Below are positions 24,232 to 32,741 of a stretch of 64,000 nt of DNA, one piece after another. Both the position numbers and the translations under genes were made by a program. Below the pieces are notes generated by a model, which worked only from the letters and a program-made list of their open reading frames with translations, had not been told where the DNA came from and searched no databases. The DNA is taken from assembly GCF_002088945.1 (NCBI RefSeq), contig NZ_NCSU01000003.1, positions 1 through 64,000 on the forward strand. Direction: 5' to 3'. Every line of letters starts with the position of its first letter. Position 1 is the first letter of the stretch. The DNA comes from Henriciella pelagia (GTDB taxonomy: Bacteria; Pseudomonadota; Alphaproteobacteria; Caulobacterales; Hyphomonadaceae).

Positions 24232-25287
24232 ATGGCTCGACGCGGGAAGAAATCCAGACCTCTCAGCCTCGCGCTTCAGGGTGGCGGCGCGCATGGGGCT
24301 TTCACCTGGGGTGTGCTTGAGCGGCTGACCGAGTGCGAAGACATCGAGATCAGGTCGATCACCGCGACATCGGCCGGGGCGATGAATGCTGCCGCCTTCA
24401 TCTCTGGCTATCAGAAAGACGGCAATGAGGGCGCGCGCCAGTCCCTCAGCAATTTCTGGCAGGACATCTCTCGCCGCGGTGCCTCGCTTTACGCCATGAA
24501 GCCTAATTCGCTCGCGGGCGAGATGCTGAGCTCGAACCCGTTCGCGGCCTTCTCGCCGCATTCCATCGCGACGGCCATGACGTCCTTCCTCAGCCCCTAT
24601 GACCTCAATCCCTTCGATCTCAATCCGCTGCGCGAAGCGGTGACGGGAATGATCGATTTCGAAGCTGTGCGCGCCTCGGACATCCAGCTTTTCGTCGCAG
24701 CCACCAATGTCGAGACCGGCAAGGTCAAGATCTTCAAGGGCGAGGAAATCACCTCCGACGCCATCCTCGCTTCGGCCTGCCTGCCCAACACGTTCCGTGC
24801 CGTCGAAATCGAAGGCACGCCCTACTGGGATGGCGGCTATCTCGGCAATCCCTCGCTTTTCCCGCTCTTTTATACCAATGCGCCGAAGGACATCCTGCTC
24901 GTCACGCTCAATCCGCTCGAACGCAAGGGCACACCGCGCACGGCAGGTGAGATCCAGGACCGCCTCAATGAGATCACCTTCAATGCGGCGCTGCTCGGAG
25001 AGCTGCGCGCCATCGCCTTTGTGCAGAAACTGCTCGGCAAGAACCTTCTCACCCGCGCCGTGCAGAACCAGTACAAGAAGCTCAATATCCATGCGATCCG
25101 CGGCGGAGAAGCCCTGCGCAGCCTGCGCCTGGAGACCAAATACGATACGAGCTGGCCTTTCCTGACCAATCTGCGTGACAAGGGCAGGGCGCATGCCGAG
25201 GAATGGATCGGCTCCTGCCTCGACCAGGTCGGCAAGCAATCCAGCGTCGACATTCACGGCACCTTCCTGGACGGCTCTGAAAGCTAA
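24232..25287 (+). CDS. Patatin-like phospholipase
   Basis: 351 residues, preceded by AGAGGAGAG. Ser-Asp dyad lipid hydrolase: oxyanion hole GGGAHGAF (17-24), nucleophile Ser47 in ATSAGAM (Ala replaces the first Gly of GXSXG), and Asp200 in WDGGYLGNP. No signal peptide, so it acts in the cytoplasm or at the inner face of the membrane. Members of this type hydrolyse acyl esters of phospholipids or related lipids. Its end overlaps the convergent rsmD gene by 4 nt. Confidence 0.93.
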   Translation: MARRGKKSRPLSLALQGGGAHGAFTWGVLERLTECEDIEIRSITATSAGAMNAAAFISGYQKDGNEGARQSLSNFWQDISRRGASLYAMKPNSLAGEMLSSNPFAAFSPHSIATAMTSFLSPYDLNPFDLNPLREAVTGMIDFEAVRASDIQLFVAATNVETGKVKIFKGEEITSDAILASACLPNTFRAVEIEGTPYWDGGYLGNPSLFPLFYTNAPKDILLVTLNPLERKGTPRTAGEIQDRLNEITFNAALLGELRAIAFVQKLLGKNLLTRAVQNQYKKLNIHAIRGGEALRSLRLETKYDTSWPFLTNLRDKGRAHAEEWIGSCLDQVGKQSSVDIHGTFLDGSES

Positions 25288-25844
25288 ATTCTCTTCAGCA
25301 TGGTCAGCTTCGCCTTGCCGGCTTCGCGTTCGTCGACCACCTCCCAGCCTTCATGCTCGAAGGTCTCGCTGCTGTCCGTCTCGACCACGGCGAGGGCGTC
25401 CTGCGCCATCCACTCGCCCGCTATCAGCGTCTTCAGGCAGGGCGTGACGAGGTTCTGGTGATAGGGAGGGTCGAGGAAGGCAATTGTAAAGCGGTCTCCA
25501 ACCCCGGCCGGCTTGGTGCCGAGATCGACGGCGCTGCGCCGATGGGTGCGGGTATTCCCGAAAAGCTGCAGCGCTTCGACATTGTCACGGATCGCCCCGC
25601 GCGCGCTGCTCTCTGTCTCGACGAACAGGCAGAAGGCCGCGCCGCGAGACATCGCCTCAAAGCCGAGGGCGCCCGATCCGGCGAAGAGATCGATCACCCG
25701 CGCGCCTTCAAGCTCTGGCGCCCAGCTCGCATGCGCCAGCACATTGAACAGGCTCTCGCGCGCCCTGTCAGATGTCGGACGTGTATTGCGCCCCTTGGGC
25801 GCGGCAATCGCCTGGCCTTTGAATTTTCCGGAAATGATACGCAT
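25284..25844 (-). CDS. rsmD: 16S rRNA (guanine(966)-N(2))-methyltransferase RsmD
   Basis: 186 residues from the ATG at 25844 (MRIISGKFKG, the usual start). Methylates G966 in 16S rRNA using S-adenosylmethionine. The family signature RIISGKFKGQAIAAPKG, TRPTSDRARESLFNVL, the SAM site VIDLFAGSGALGFEAMSRG and the catalytic DPPY (FLDPPYHQ) are complete. The neighbouring tadA on the opposite strand also acts on RNA. Confidence 0.96.
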   Translation of the reverse strand: MRIISGKFKGQAIAAPKGRNTRPTSDRARESLFNVLAHASWAPELEGARVIDLFAGSGALGFEAMSRGAAFCLFVETESSARGAIRDNVEALQLFGNTRTHRRSAVDLGTKPAGVGDRFTIAFLDPPYHQNLVTPCLKTLIAGEWMAQDALAVVETDSSETFEHEGWEVVDEREAGKAKLTMLKRI

Positions 25845-25908
25845 GGGCTGCGCCCTTAGCATTGCGGGGTGGTGCAGGAAAGTTCGTTAGCGTGTATGGG
25901 CTGTCACG

Positions 25909-26367
25909 ATGAGCGATGAGCAATACATGCAGCGCGCCATGACGCTGGCCCAGGCCGCCGCAGATGCCGGCGAAGTCCCTGTCGGCGCGGTGGTTGTGGA
26001 CCCCGCCACTGGCGAGATTGTCGGCGAAGGCCGCAATGGCCCAATCGGCGCGCATGACCCGACCGCGCATGCCGAGATCGTCGCCATCCGCGCTGCCGCC
26101 GCAAAACTCGGCAATTACCGCCTGCCGGGGCTCGACCTCTATGTCACGCTGGAACCGTGTGCGATGTGCGCAGGTGCGATCAGCTTTGCCCGCATCCGTC
26201 GCCTCGTCTTTGCCGCCACCGATGAAAAGGGCGGCGCGGTACTGCATGGCCCCAAATTCTTCGACCAGCCGACCTGCCACTGGCGCCCGGAGGTCCGCAC
26301 ATGCTCCGAATTCGCGGCCGATTCAGCCTTGATGCTGAAGCATTTTTTTCGGGCCCGCAGAGCCTGA
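25909..26367 (+). CDS. tadA: tRNA adenosine(34) deaminase TadA
   Basis: 152 residues. Deaminates A34 to inosine in the tRNA-Arg anticodon. The zinc site is HAE (H54, E56) plus PCAMC (C84, C87), and the N-terminal YMQRAMTLAQAAADAGEVPVG and ARIRRLVFAATDEKGGA segments are typical of TadA rather than of guanine or cytidine deaminases. The gene diverges from rsmD, 64 nt away. Confidence 0.95.
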   Translation: MSDEQYMQRAMTLAQAAADAGEVPVGAVVVDPATGEIVGEGRNGPIGAHDPTAHAEIVAIRAAAAKLGNYRLPGLDLYVTLEPCAMCAGAISFARIRRLVFAATDEKGGAVLHGPKFFDQPTCHWRPEVRTCSEFAADSALMLKHFFRARRA

Positions 26368-26570
26368 ATTCCGGTCCGGTCTCTGGCGGACAGCGGCGAA
26401 TTAACCGTTTGTATTTGTTAAATTAAATTACAGAAAGTGATGCCGAAATGGCACAGGTTCGGCGCGCGATGAGTGCGCAGCGGAACGTGCCTTTATCCTG
26501 CCTCGTTTGGTGTCCAGTTCCGGCTTCGGGTCGGGGCAAAGAAACACAACTCAGAATGAGGAAACCTCCC

Positions 26571-27203
26571 ATGTTGAAACAATTGCTCATTGGTACTGCA
26601 GCAGCCGGTGCCCTTACTGTTGCCGGTGCAAGCGCACAGGCTCAGGGCTATGCAGACGAAGACACAGGCTTCTATCTGCAAGGCGGCTACTCCTATCTCG
26701 ACATTCAGCCCGATGGCGCTGAATCGGGTGTGGATACCAATGCAATCACCGCCCGTGCCGGGTATAACTTCAATAAGTTCTTCAGCCTCGAAGCTGATGT
26801 GACCTCCGGCATCGACGATGGTGAGTTCGACTATAATGTCGACGAGGACGAGTTTGACCTCGACGACAATAATGATGGTGATTTCAATGACCTGATCGCC
26901 GCTTCGGGCGACATTGGTCTCAACTATCTTGTTGGTGTCTATGGCCGCGCATCCATGCCGGTCACGGACAAGCTCGATATCTTCGGCCGTGCCGGTTACG
27001 CCTTCGTCGACCTGGATGCTGAAATCGAGACGCCGGGTGGCAACCCGATCAACGTCGAAGACTCCGAAGATGGTGCAGCTCTTGGTGCCGGTCTCAACTA
27101 TGACCTGACCGAGAACTGGCAACTTCGCGGCGACTACACCTGGTATGGCTTCGGCAATACCGACACGCACGCTGCGATGGTCAGCGCTGGCTACAAATTC
27201 TAG
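26571..27203 (+). CDS. Outer-membrane beta-barrel protein
   Basis: 210 residues from ATG 26571 (GAGGAAACCTCCC upstream); an upstream in-frame start (26448) lacks support. The signal peptide (MLKQLLIGTAAAGALTVAGASAQA) leads into an eight-strand-type barrel of the OmpA-like/OMP_b-brl group: GFYLQGGYSYLDI, AGYNFNKFFSLEADV, DIFGRAGYAFVDLDAE, and the C-terminal signature SAGYKF. The loop at about 81-107 is packed with Asp/Glu (DEDEFDLDDNNDGDFND), suggesting calcium or other cation binding outside the cell. Its 200-nt upstream region holds no other gene. Confidence 0.9.
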   Translation: MLKQLLIGTAAAGALTVAGASAQAQGYADEDTGFYLQGGYSYLDIQPDGAESGVDTNAITARAGYNFNKFFSLEADVTSGIDDGEFDYNVDEDEFDLDDNNDGDFNDLIAASGDIGLNYLVGVYGRASMPVTDKLDIFGRAGYAFVDLDAEIETPGGNPINVEDSEDGAALGAGLNYDLTENWQLRGDYTWYGFGNTDTHAAMVSAGYKF

Positions 27204-27233
27204 TCAGCCACCCACGCAGAATGCGTGAGAGAG

Positions 27234-27270
27234 ACGCCGGTGCCGCTGGATGAGGCACCGGCGTTTTTTT
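27234..27270 (+). terminator. Intrinsic terminator of the beta-barrel gene
   Basis: ACGCCGGTGCC (27234-27244) and GGCACCGGCGT (27254-27264) form an 11-bp stem with a 9-nt loop, followed by seven T. The convergent lipoprotein gene ends inside the T-run. Confidence 0.95.
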
Positions 27271-27673
27271 ATTGGTCGAGATGAAGGCAGGTGCAACCGT
27301 CATCCTCGGAGAAGCACATGGACCGGTAATGCGAGGTTGTTTTGTCGAAATGCTGAATTTGAAGACGTACAAAATATACGTCGCCAGGTCTTTCTAGCAG
27401 CTTTTCTGCATATTCGTCCCAGACATCCCTGAATTTCGCATTGTTCGGCTCGAAGCCATCATTTCGCTTGTCCTCTCGAAAAGTCTGATCGGCCAGGTTT
27501 TCAAAAAAGTCAGCAATTTCAGGCTCTGCTTCGGTAACCTCAACATGGCGTACCTTCAGCGATTTTGCGGTCGAGAAGTTGCCCTTCGCGCTGACAGCGC
27601 AAATGTCCGGCAACTCGACAGCATTGCCGCAAGAAGCGAGCCCTAGCACCCCGATAAGTAGAAGAGATCGCAT
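27269..27673 (-). CDS. Lipoprotein of unknown function
   Basis: About 134 residues from ATG 27673 (an earlier ATG at 27679 adds two residues). Signal and lipobox MRSLLLIGVLGLASC. The mature chain has cysteines in DICAVSAKG and a cluster near the end (MCFSEDDGCTCLHLDQ), which suggests disulfides. The region is less GC-rich than average. No family recognised. Confidence 0.75.
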   Translation of the reverse strand: MRSLLLIGVLGLASCGNAVELPDICAVSAKGNFSTAKSLKVRHVEVTEAEPEIADFFENLADQTFREDKRNDGFEPNNAKFRDVWDEYAEKLLERPGDVYFVRLQIQHFDKTTSHYRSMCFSEDDGCTCLHLDQ

Positions 27674-27703
27674 GATCACACGTCCAAGAAAACTGACGTT
27701 TAA

Positions 27704-28450
27704 CTAGAGTAATCTCGCCGCCCGCGCCAGATAGATCACGCCAATCACCGTCACCAGCCAGCGCATCCAGCGCTTGAAGTCGACATCATTCATACGCTCC
27801 AGCACGAGCCCGCCAAGCCACGTCCCCGTCATCGACAGCGGAATGGCAAGCGCGAACAGCCAGAGCGGCGGCATGGCGCTGAGCCCCGCTGCTGCAACAA
27901 CCGGCGCGCTCCAGAAGGCAATCTTCACAAGATGCGCCATCACCTGCGTTGCCGACTTGGTTGCGACAATGGCCTGCCGCGTCATGTCGGTTCGCACGAA
28001 AAACAGATCGAGCAACGGCCCAGCCACACCGGCCAGCGTGTTCAACGCCTGCACCACAAAGCCCGCAATCTCCGCCTGCCCGCGCTTCTGGATGTTGAGG
28101 TCGACGATGGATTTCGGGATCCACACCATGAGCGGGGTCAGCCCCAGCAGCAGGTAGACCATGGTCTTGTCCGGCCGCCAGGCCAGCAGCACAAGCAGCA
28201 CCACCGCCGCGACCGACCCCAGCGCATATCGCGCGAAGATCGCCCAGTCGATATGCCCGCGCAGCAGCCAGGCCCGCCAGCCATTCGAGACCATCTGGAT
28301 CGCCCCATGAACGATCATAGCGGTGGCAACCGGCAGCAGCGCGGTCAGCACGCCCATCAGGATGAGGCCGCCCGCCATGCCGAAGATGCCGGAAATGAAT
28401 GCCGTGACCAGGGTCGCGATGAGAATGATGAGAGCGCTGATCAGGGGCAT
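27704..28450 (-). CDS. Sulfite exporter TauE/SafE family protein
   Basis: 248 residues, seven or eight hydrophobic helices in two halves. Starts ALIILIATLVTAFISGIFG with the typical GMAGGLILMGVL loop, and the second half has QALNTLAGVAGPLLDLFFV. Members move small organic sulfonates, sulfite or related anions across the inner membrane; many are uncharacterised. The substrate cannot be told. Divergent from the Nudix gene at 28530. Confidence 0.9.
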   Translation of the reverse strand: MPLISALIILIATLVTAFISGIFGMAGGLILMGVLTALLPVATAMIVHGAIQMVSNGWRAWLLRGHIDWAIFARYALGSVAAVVLLVLLAWRPDKTMVYLLLGLTPLMVWIPKSIVDLNIQKRGQAEIAGFVVQALNTLAGVAGPLLDLFFVRTDMTRQAIVATKSATQVMAHLVKIAFWSAPVVAAAGLSAMPPLWLFALAIPLSMTGTWLGGLVLERMNDVDFKRWMRWLVTVIGVIYLARAARLL

Positions 28451-28529
28451 GACGTTGGCAATACCTCGATTCCTCGGGTGTGACAGGCGGGGTGCTTGCC
28501 TGCCGTGCGGGCGTAGCTAAGCTTCGCTC

Positions 28530-29135
28530 ATGGCAGATGATTCCGAGCCTTTTGAGCGCAACGGTCCGTGGCGCGTCCACTCGACGGACGTCTCCCACGA
28601 AAACCCGTGGATCCGAGTGGAAACGAGCAAGGTCACACATCCGAACGGCGAGCCCGGCATTTATGGCGTCGTGCGCTTTGCCAATTACGCGACCGGCGTC
28701 CTGCCGGTTGATGATGAGGGGCATACCTGGCTCGTCGGCCAGCACCGCTTCACCTTTAACGCCTATAGCTGGGAATTACCGGAAGGCGGCGGGGCAAAAG
28801 GGGTTGATCCACTCGTCTCTGCCGCGCGTGAACTGGAGGAGGAGGCCGGTCTTCGCGCCGCCCACTGGCTCGCGCTTGGCAAATGGGATCTTTCCAATTC
28901 TGTCTCGGATGAACGCGCCTTCGGCTATCTTGCATGGGGCCTTTCGGCAGGTGAAGCGGCCCCCGAACCGTCTGAAGACCTCGCTCTTGAGCGCGTGCCC
29001 GTGAGCACCCTGATCGAGCGGTGCCTGTCAGGCGAGATCACCGACAGCTTCACCCACCTGATGGTCTTCACCGCCCTCGAACGCGCCCGTCGCGGAGAGC
29101 TACCGGCAGAAATCGCAAACCTGCTCCTGCGCTGA
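28530..29135 (+). CDS. NUDIX hydrolase, ADP-ribose pyrophosphatase-like
   Basis: 201 residues. The N-terminal extension with a beta-strand domain (VYxNPWIRVE-like ENPWIRVETSKVTHPNG) and the region WELPEGGGAKGVDPLVSAAR then ELEEEAGL place it with ADP-ribose/GDP-mannose pyrophosphatase-type Nudix proteins. In the Nudix box the first Glu (GX5E) is Val; the REUXEE catalytic core is complete, so activity is still likely. Followed by repeat sequence. Confidence 0.9.
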   Translation: MADDSEPFERNGPWRVHSTDVSHENPWIRVETSKVTHPNGEPGIYGVVRFANYATGVLPVDDEGHTWLVGQHRFTFNAYSWELPEGGGAKGVDPLVSAARELEEEAGLRAAHWLALGKWDLSNSVSDERAFGYLAWGLSAGEAAPEPSEDLALERVPVSTLIERCLSGEITDSFTHLMVFTALERARRGELPAEIANLLLR

Positions 29136-29171
29136 CCCCAGTCGGACTGTTTCCGACCTTCCGGAAGCCGA

Positions 29172-29193
29172 CAAGGTGAGCGAAGTCGAAGCA
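29172..29193 (+). repeat. Copy of the GGTGAGCGAAGTCGAA dispersed repeat
   Basis: Matches the unit at 48366-48387 at 20 of 22 positions. A C/G-run hairpin (CCCCTCTCCGCC ... GGGGAAGG, about 29218-29243) follows, the same pairing of repeat types as around 7503-7635 and 48366-48450. Confidence 0.7.
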
Positions 29194-29334
29194 TGCGGCT
29201 GTTGGCACGCCGCCATGCCCCTCTCCGCCAACGGGGAAGGTTGGCGTGGGGCCTATTCAGCCCCATCCGGGGAAACCGCTCGACTCCCAGTCCCAACATC
29301 CGGCAAAGAAGGCGCGTCAGATGAGGGAAGTGAC

Positions 29335-30021
29335 ATGTCCATCAATGCCCGGCGCGTTGCCCGCGTCCACAAGCTGCTCGGCCTGGTTGTCGGATTCCAG
29401 CTTCTTTTCTGGACAGTGAGCGGGCTCTTCTTCACGCTCTTCCCGATCGAACAGATCCGCGGCGAGCATCTGCGCAAGCCCGCGCCAATGGTCGACATCG
29501 CTTCGCTCGAAACTCTCGCCCCGCCGCAGGTCACGGGCGATGCAAAGGCAGTGCAGCTGCGACAGGTGCTGGGGCGCCCGGTCTGGGAAGTCTCCGGCGA
29601 TGGCTGGACTGCGCTCTATGAGGCGTCGACCGGCGAGCAGCTATCCCCGCTCGGAGAGACGGCTGTGCGCCGCATTGCCGAAGAGGCCTGGGCCGGTCGA
29701 GGCTACGCCACCACGGTTGAGCGCATTGATCATCCTCCGCGCGAAGCCTTCACTGGCAAACCCCTCTGGCGGGTCGAGTTTGAAGGTCTCGATAGCGCCG
29801 TCTTCTGGGTCGATGCTGAGGCGGCCAAAATCACCGCCGTGCGTACCACCAAATGGCGCATCTTCGATGTGCTCTGGCGCTTTCACATCATGGATATCAC
29901 CGGCGAAGACCGGTTCGATTCCTGGTGGCTGAAAGTCTTCGCCTTTCTCGGACTGACCAGCGTCCTGTTCGGCTTTGCCCTGCTCATCCAGCGCGCCAGC
30001 AAGGGCCGGCTCCTGAAATAG
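29335..30021 (+). CDS. PepSY domain membrane protein
   Basis: 228 residues from ATG 29335 (GAGGGAAGTGAC upstream). One N-terminal helix (LLGLVVGFQLLFWTVSGLFFTLF), two PepSY-like repeats outside (about 60-100 and 110-170), then FHIMDITGEDRFDSWWLK and a C-terminal helix (VFAFLGLTSVLFGFALLIQR). It is a short version of the PepSY-associated TM proteins often linked with iron acquisition or ferric reduction. No partner gene is next to it; it is bounded by a terminator. Confidence 0.85.
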   Translation: MSINARRVARVHKLLGLVVGFQLLFWTVSGLFFTLFPIEQIRGEHLRKPAPMVDIASLETLAPPQVTGDAKAVQLRQVLGRPVWEVSGDGWTALYEASTGEQLSPLGETAVRRIAEEAWAGRGYATTVERIDHPPREAFTGKPLWRVEFEGLDSAVFWVDAEAAKITAVRTTKWRIFDVLWRFHIMDITGEDRFDSWWLKVFAFLGLTSVLFGFALLIQRASKGRLLK

Positions 30022-30023
30022 AA

Positions 30024-30054
30024 AAGGCCTCTGCCGGGTCTGTGCAGAGGCCTT
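30024..30054 (+). terminator. Hairpin after the PepSY gene
   Basis: AAGGCCTCTGC (30024-30034) pairs with GCAGAGGCCTT (30044-30054) over 9 nt, two bases after the stop codon. The T-tract is short (TT then CC), and the A-run on the 5' side makes it usable from the opposite strand as well. Confidence 0.75.
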
Positions 30055-30103
30055 CCAGTTCCATATCCAAAGTCAGGTTCGAAGAATCAGATAGGTCCTG
30101 ACC

Positions 30104-32149
30104 CTAGTCTTCGGAAAAGGAGTATTCGTAAGTGAAGGAGCGGTGCTTGCTGAAGCGGGCCTTCTCCGCGTCAGTCAGGCTGGGATGGTTCATCACGAAC
30201 TCCTTCACATCCTTGTCCTTGAGGCGTGAACGCTCACCGTTCACACACAGTGCGCGATAGGTCTTGCCATTGTCGCGCACGCTGACGAGGGCTGGCGCAT
30301 TAAGGTCAGCATCGCGGTCCTCGCACTGCTCGGCGAGGTCTTCGACAACTTCTCCGGCCGCTTCGAGATCGTCTTCCAGTCCATCTTCGAAGGCCGCTTC
30401 AATGCGAAGTTCCATCTGCTCGGCCAGCTCTTCCATACGCTCGGCGCGGGCTTCGACTTCGCGTTCGATGACAAGTTCCATTTTCTCCATGCGGCGCTCA
30501 TGGGCTTCCGCCAGCGCCTCAGCGCGGTCGGCATGTGCCTCGGCAAGGGCGGCAATCTTTTCCATCTGGATTTCGAATTTGCCTTCATCGAACTTGGAGA
30601 TGAAGATTTCATGGTTCGGGATGATGATCTTGACGCCGCTATCGGTCTCGATCGTCTCGACATTGAACTCCTCAAGCCCCTCCAGCTCGAGATCGAAGTC
30701 AAATTCCATATCTCCCAGAACGGCGAGGCCCTCCAGCTCTTTCAGGTCCGCAAGATCAGAGAAATCCAGCTCGCCGAGCGCCTCGAGGGCCTTCATTTCG
30801 CCGACCTTGCTGATCTCGATCGACAGGCGCTGCATTTCTTCCTGAATGTCGGACACATCCAGCCTGTCGAGATTGGCAAGCCGCGGATGGAGCTCCTCGA
30901 ATGGGTCGCTCAGCAGCACGAACTGACGGTCCGCGTCATCGCCGTGCGAATTGAACCGGTAGACGCGGTGATCTTTTACCTTGGCGTTCTTGATGACCGT
31001 TTCGTGCTCGTCGCCGCCGGCAAGTTCCGCTGAGGACTGGTCGCGCGGAGCGGCAGAGGCGGCGCATGAAGCCGTCGTGAAGACAGCGGCCGAGCCGAGC
31101 GTGACGGCGAGCGTCGTGCCAAGCAGGCGCTTGCGAAGGGTAGGGGCGGAATTCTGCATCAGGATCAGTCTTTCTTTGATGGGATGCGCCAGGGTGAGGT
31201 TTGCGCCGCGGAAGGCGCAGTCAGCCGGACCGGCAAGGCGTGCGGCCTTGACCAGGGTGCGGCCATAGGAAAACGCAGATGATGTTCCCGCCCGAAGCAC
31301 ATCAGCGTCACATGCGGCTTCCTGGTCGATGCGGAAGGCCCGGATCGACAGGTAAGCCAGAGGATTGAACCACTGCAGCGCGAGCACGATCTGTGCGGCC
31401 TGCAGGGCAAAGAGGTCACCGCGTTTGACGTGCATCAGCTCGTGGGTCAGCGCGTCGCGCTGTTCGCGCGGGGTATAGTCAGCCTCGAACCATTCCGGCA
31501 GCAGGATGACAGGGCGCTTGAGACCAGTGACCAGCGGGCTGCCATTAAGAAGGCTGGTGCGCACCTCGAAGGAACGGCGCACTTTCAGCTGCGCGGCAAT
31601 CTCGTGCGCCATTTCGTTCACCCTGTCCGACGCTTTTGACGAGTCGTCGCGGATCAGCTGGTGGAAGACGGCCTGACGACGCCAGGCGAGGCCCAGCATC
31701 AGCGCGATACCGGCAATCCACAGCGGCACGACAAGGTGCGGCAGCAGGCCGGCGACCTGTTCGAGCATGCCCGGCCCGGCCTGTTCAGCCGCGTGTGCAG
31801 GCACGAATTCGACCGGCGCCGGCACGAAGGTGGCCTCGGCGCGCATCGTACCGCCTGCTTCGGTCGGATAGATGGCGAAGCCCGGTGCCGCCGGCGCGGC
31901 CTCCACCGGTGCAGGGGCTGGCACGGTCGCTGCGGGCGCGAGCGCACCGAACAGGGACCAGTTGGCCGGAAGCGGCGGCATGACAAGCCGCGCCAGAGGC
32001 ACAAGCCAGAGGGCATAGGCCGCCTTCGCGCCGAACTGGCGTGCGAAGGGGCGGCGAACGATGAGGACCAGCGCAAAGAGAATCGCGACGGCGAGGCTCG
32101 TCTGAAGGCTGTTGGCCACAAGCGGGTTCATGGTTTCGAACGGGTTCAT
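30104..32149 (-). CDS. M56 (BlaR1-type) metallopeptidase with a charged coiled-coil sensor
   Basis: 681 residues. Membrane zinc protease that in BlaR1/MecR1 systems senses a signal outside and triggers removal of the BlaI-type repressor. Helices at about 15-32, 42-60, 133-156 and 342-362; catalytic HELMH at 236-240 with DQEAACDADVL (275-285) as the later ligand region. The C-terminal part (about 370-681) is outside the membrane but is not a penicillin-binding domain. It is highly acidic (EELHPRLANLDRLD, GDMEFDFDLELEGLEEF), then a long charged coiled coil (AEAHADRAEALAEAHERRME and on to about 620), then a small C-terminal region (KTYRALCVNGE). The signal is unknown. It overlaps the BlaI gene by 4 nt. 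Confidence 0.9.
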   Translation of the reverse strand: MNPFETMNPLVANSLQTSLAVAILFALVLIVRRPFARQFGAKAAYALWLVPLARLVMPPLPANWSLFGALAPAATVPAPAPVEAAPAAPGFAIYPTEAGGTMRAEATFVPAPVEFVPAHAAEQAGPGMLEQVAGLLPHLVVPLWIAGIALMLGLAWRRQAVFHQLIRDDSSKASDRVNEMAHEIAAQLKVRRSFEVRTSLLNGSPLVTGLKRPVILLPEWFEADYTPREQRDALTHELMHVKRGDLFALQAAQIVLALQWFNPLAYLSIRAFRIDQEAACDADVLRAGTSSAFSYGRTLVKAARLAGPADCAFRGANLTLAHPIKERLILMQNSAPTLRKRLLGTTLAVTLGSAAVFTTASCAASAAPRDQSSAELAGGDEHETVIKNAKVKDHRVYRFNSHGDDADRQFVLLSDPFEELHPRLANLDRLDVSDIQEEMQRLSIEISKVGEMKALEALGELDFSDLADLKELEGLAVLGDMEFDFDLELEGLEEFNVETIETDSGVKIIIPNHEIFISKFDEGKFEIQMEKIAALAEAHADRAEALAEAHERRMEKMELVIEREVEARAERMEELAEQMELRIEAAFEDGLEDDLEAAGEVVEDLAEQCEDRDADLNAPALVSVRDNGKTYRALCVNGERSRLKDKDVKEFVMNHPSLTDAEKARFSKHRSFTYEYSFSED

Positions 32150-32508
32150 TTCTTCAGCTCCCCCAAAAGCTGTTCGAGTTCGGCAATGTCATCCGCGCTG
32201 AGGCCTCTGGCATCGGCGAGGTGCGCCACAAGCGGGGCCGCCCGGCCACCGAACATGCGGTCGACAAACTGTTTCGCGGCCTTCTTCTGATAGTCGCCGC
32301 GCTTGATCAGCGGGCGATAGAGATAGCGTCGCCCATCCGGTTCTGTGGCAAGTGCGCCTTTTTCGACAAGGCGTCCCACAAGCGTCTTGATCGTGCGGAT
32401 ATTCCAGGACTTGTCGTCCTTCAGGGCTTCGGCGATTTCACTCGCGCCGATGCCCGGCTGGTCCCAGAGCACGTTCATGATTTCGAGTTCTGCGTGTGTG
32501 ATCTGCAT
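32146..32508 (-). CDS. BlaI/MecI/CopY family transcriptional repressor
   Basis: 120 residues, the standard length. Winged-helix domain (ITHAELEIMNVLWDQPGIGASEIAEAL, SWNIRTIKTLVGRLVEKGAL, GRRYLYRPLI; segments listed by their ends) plus a C-terminal dimerisation helix region. In known systems it represses its own operon until the partner M56 protease inactivates it. Here the gene comes first and overlaps the M56 gene by 4 nt. Two near-palindromic operator copies (32527-32542, 32552-32567) lie just upstream, in the gap shared with the DUF2270 gene. Confidence 0.94.
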   Translation of the reverse strand: MQITHAELEIMNVLWDQPGIGASEIAEALKDDKSWNIRTIKTLVGRLVEKGALATEPDGRRYLYRPLIKRGDYQKKAAKQFVDRMFGGRAAPLVAHLADARGLSADDIAELEQLLGELKK

Positions 32509-32526
32509 TGAACCTGGAGTCCCGTT

Positions 32527-32567
32527 GATTACGTTTGTAGTCGTTACGACCGATTACAATTGTGGTC
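32527..32567. promoter_or_regulatory. Duplicated BlaI-type operator
   Basis: Two 16-nt near-palindromes, GATTACGTTTGTAGTC (32527-32542) and GATTACAATTGTGGTC (32552-32567), are spaced 25 bp start to start. Both share GATTAC, TTGT and GTC, close to the TACA/TGTA half-sites known for BlaI/MecI. They sit 19 nt from the BlaI start and upstream of the DUF2270 gene, so both directions may be controlled. Confidence 0.75.
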
Positions 32568-32741
32568 AATACATCAATTGTGAAATTTTTGGGGCAGGGG
32601 TGTCTGGTTCGCCCGCGTGCTCCTGCCAGGGCGGTCCCGCCCTGTCAGGACGCGGCGACCACAGGGCAATCTCAGCGCATAAACATAAAAATTTCCGTCG
32701 CTTATCGCCGTCCGGCCTGCGAAGGTGTATACAGGTCCAGA

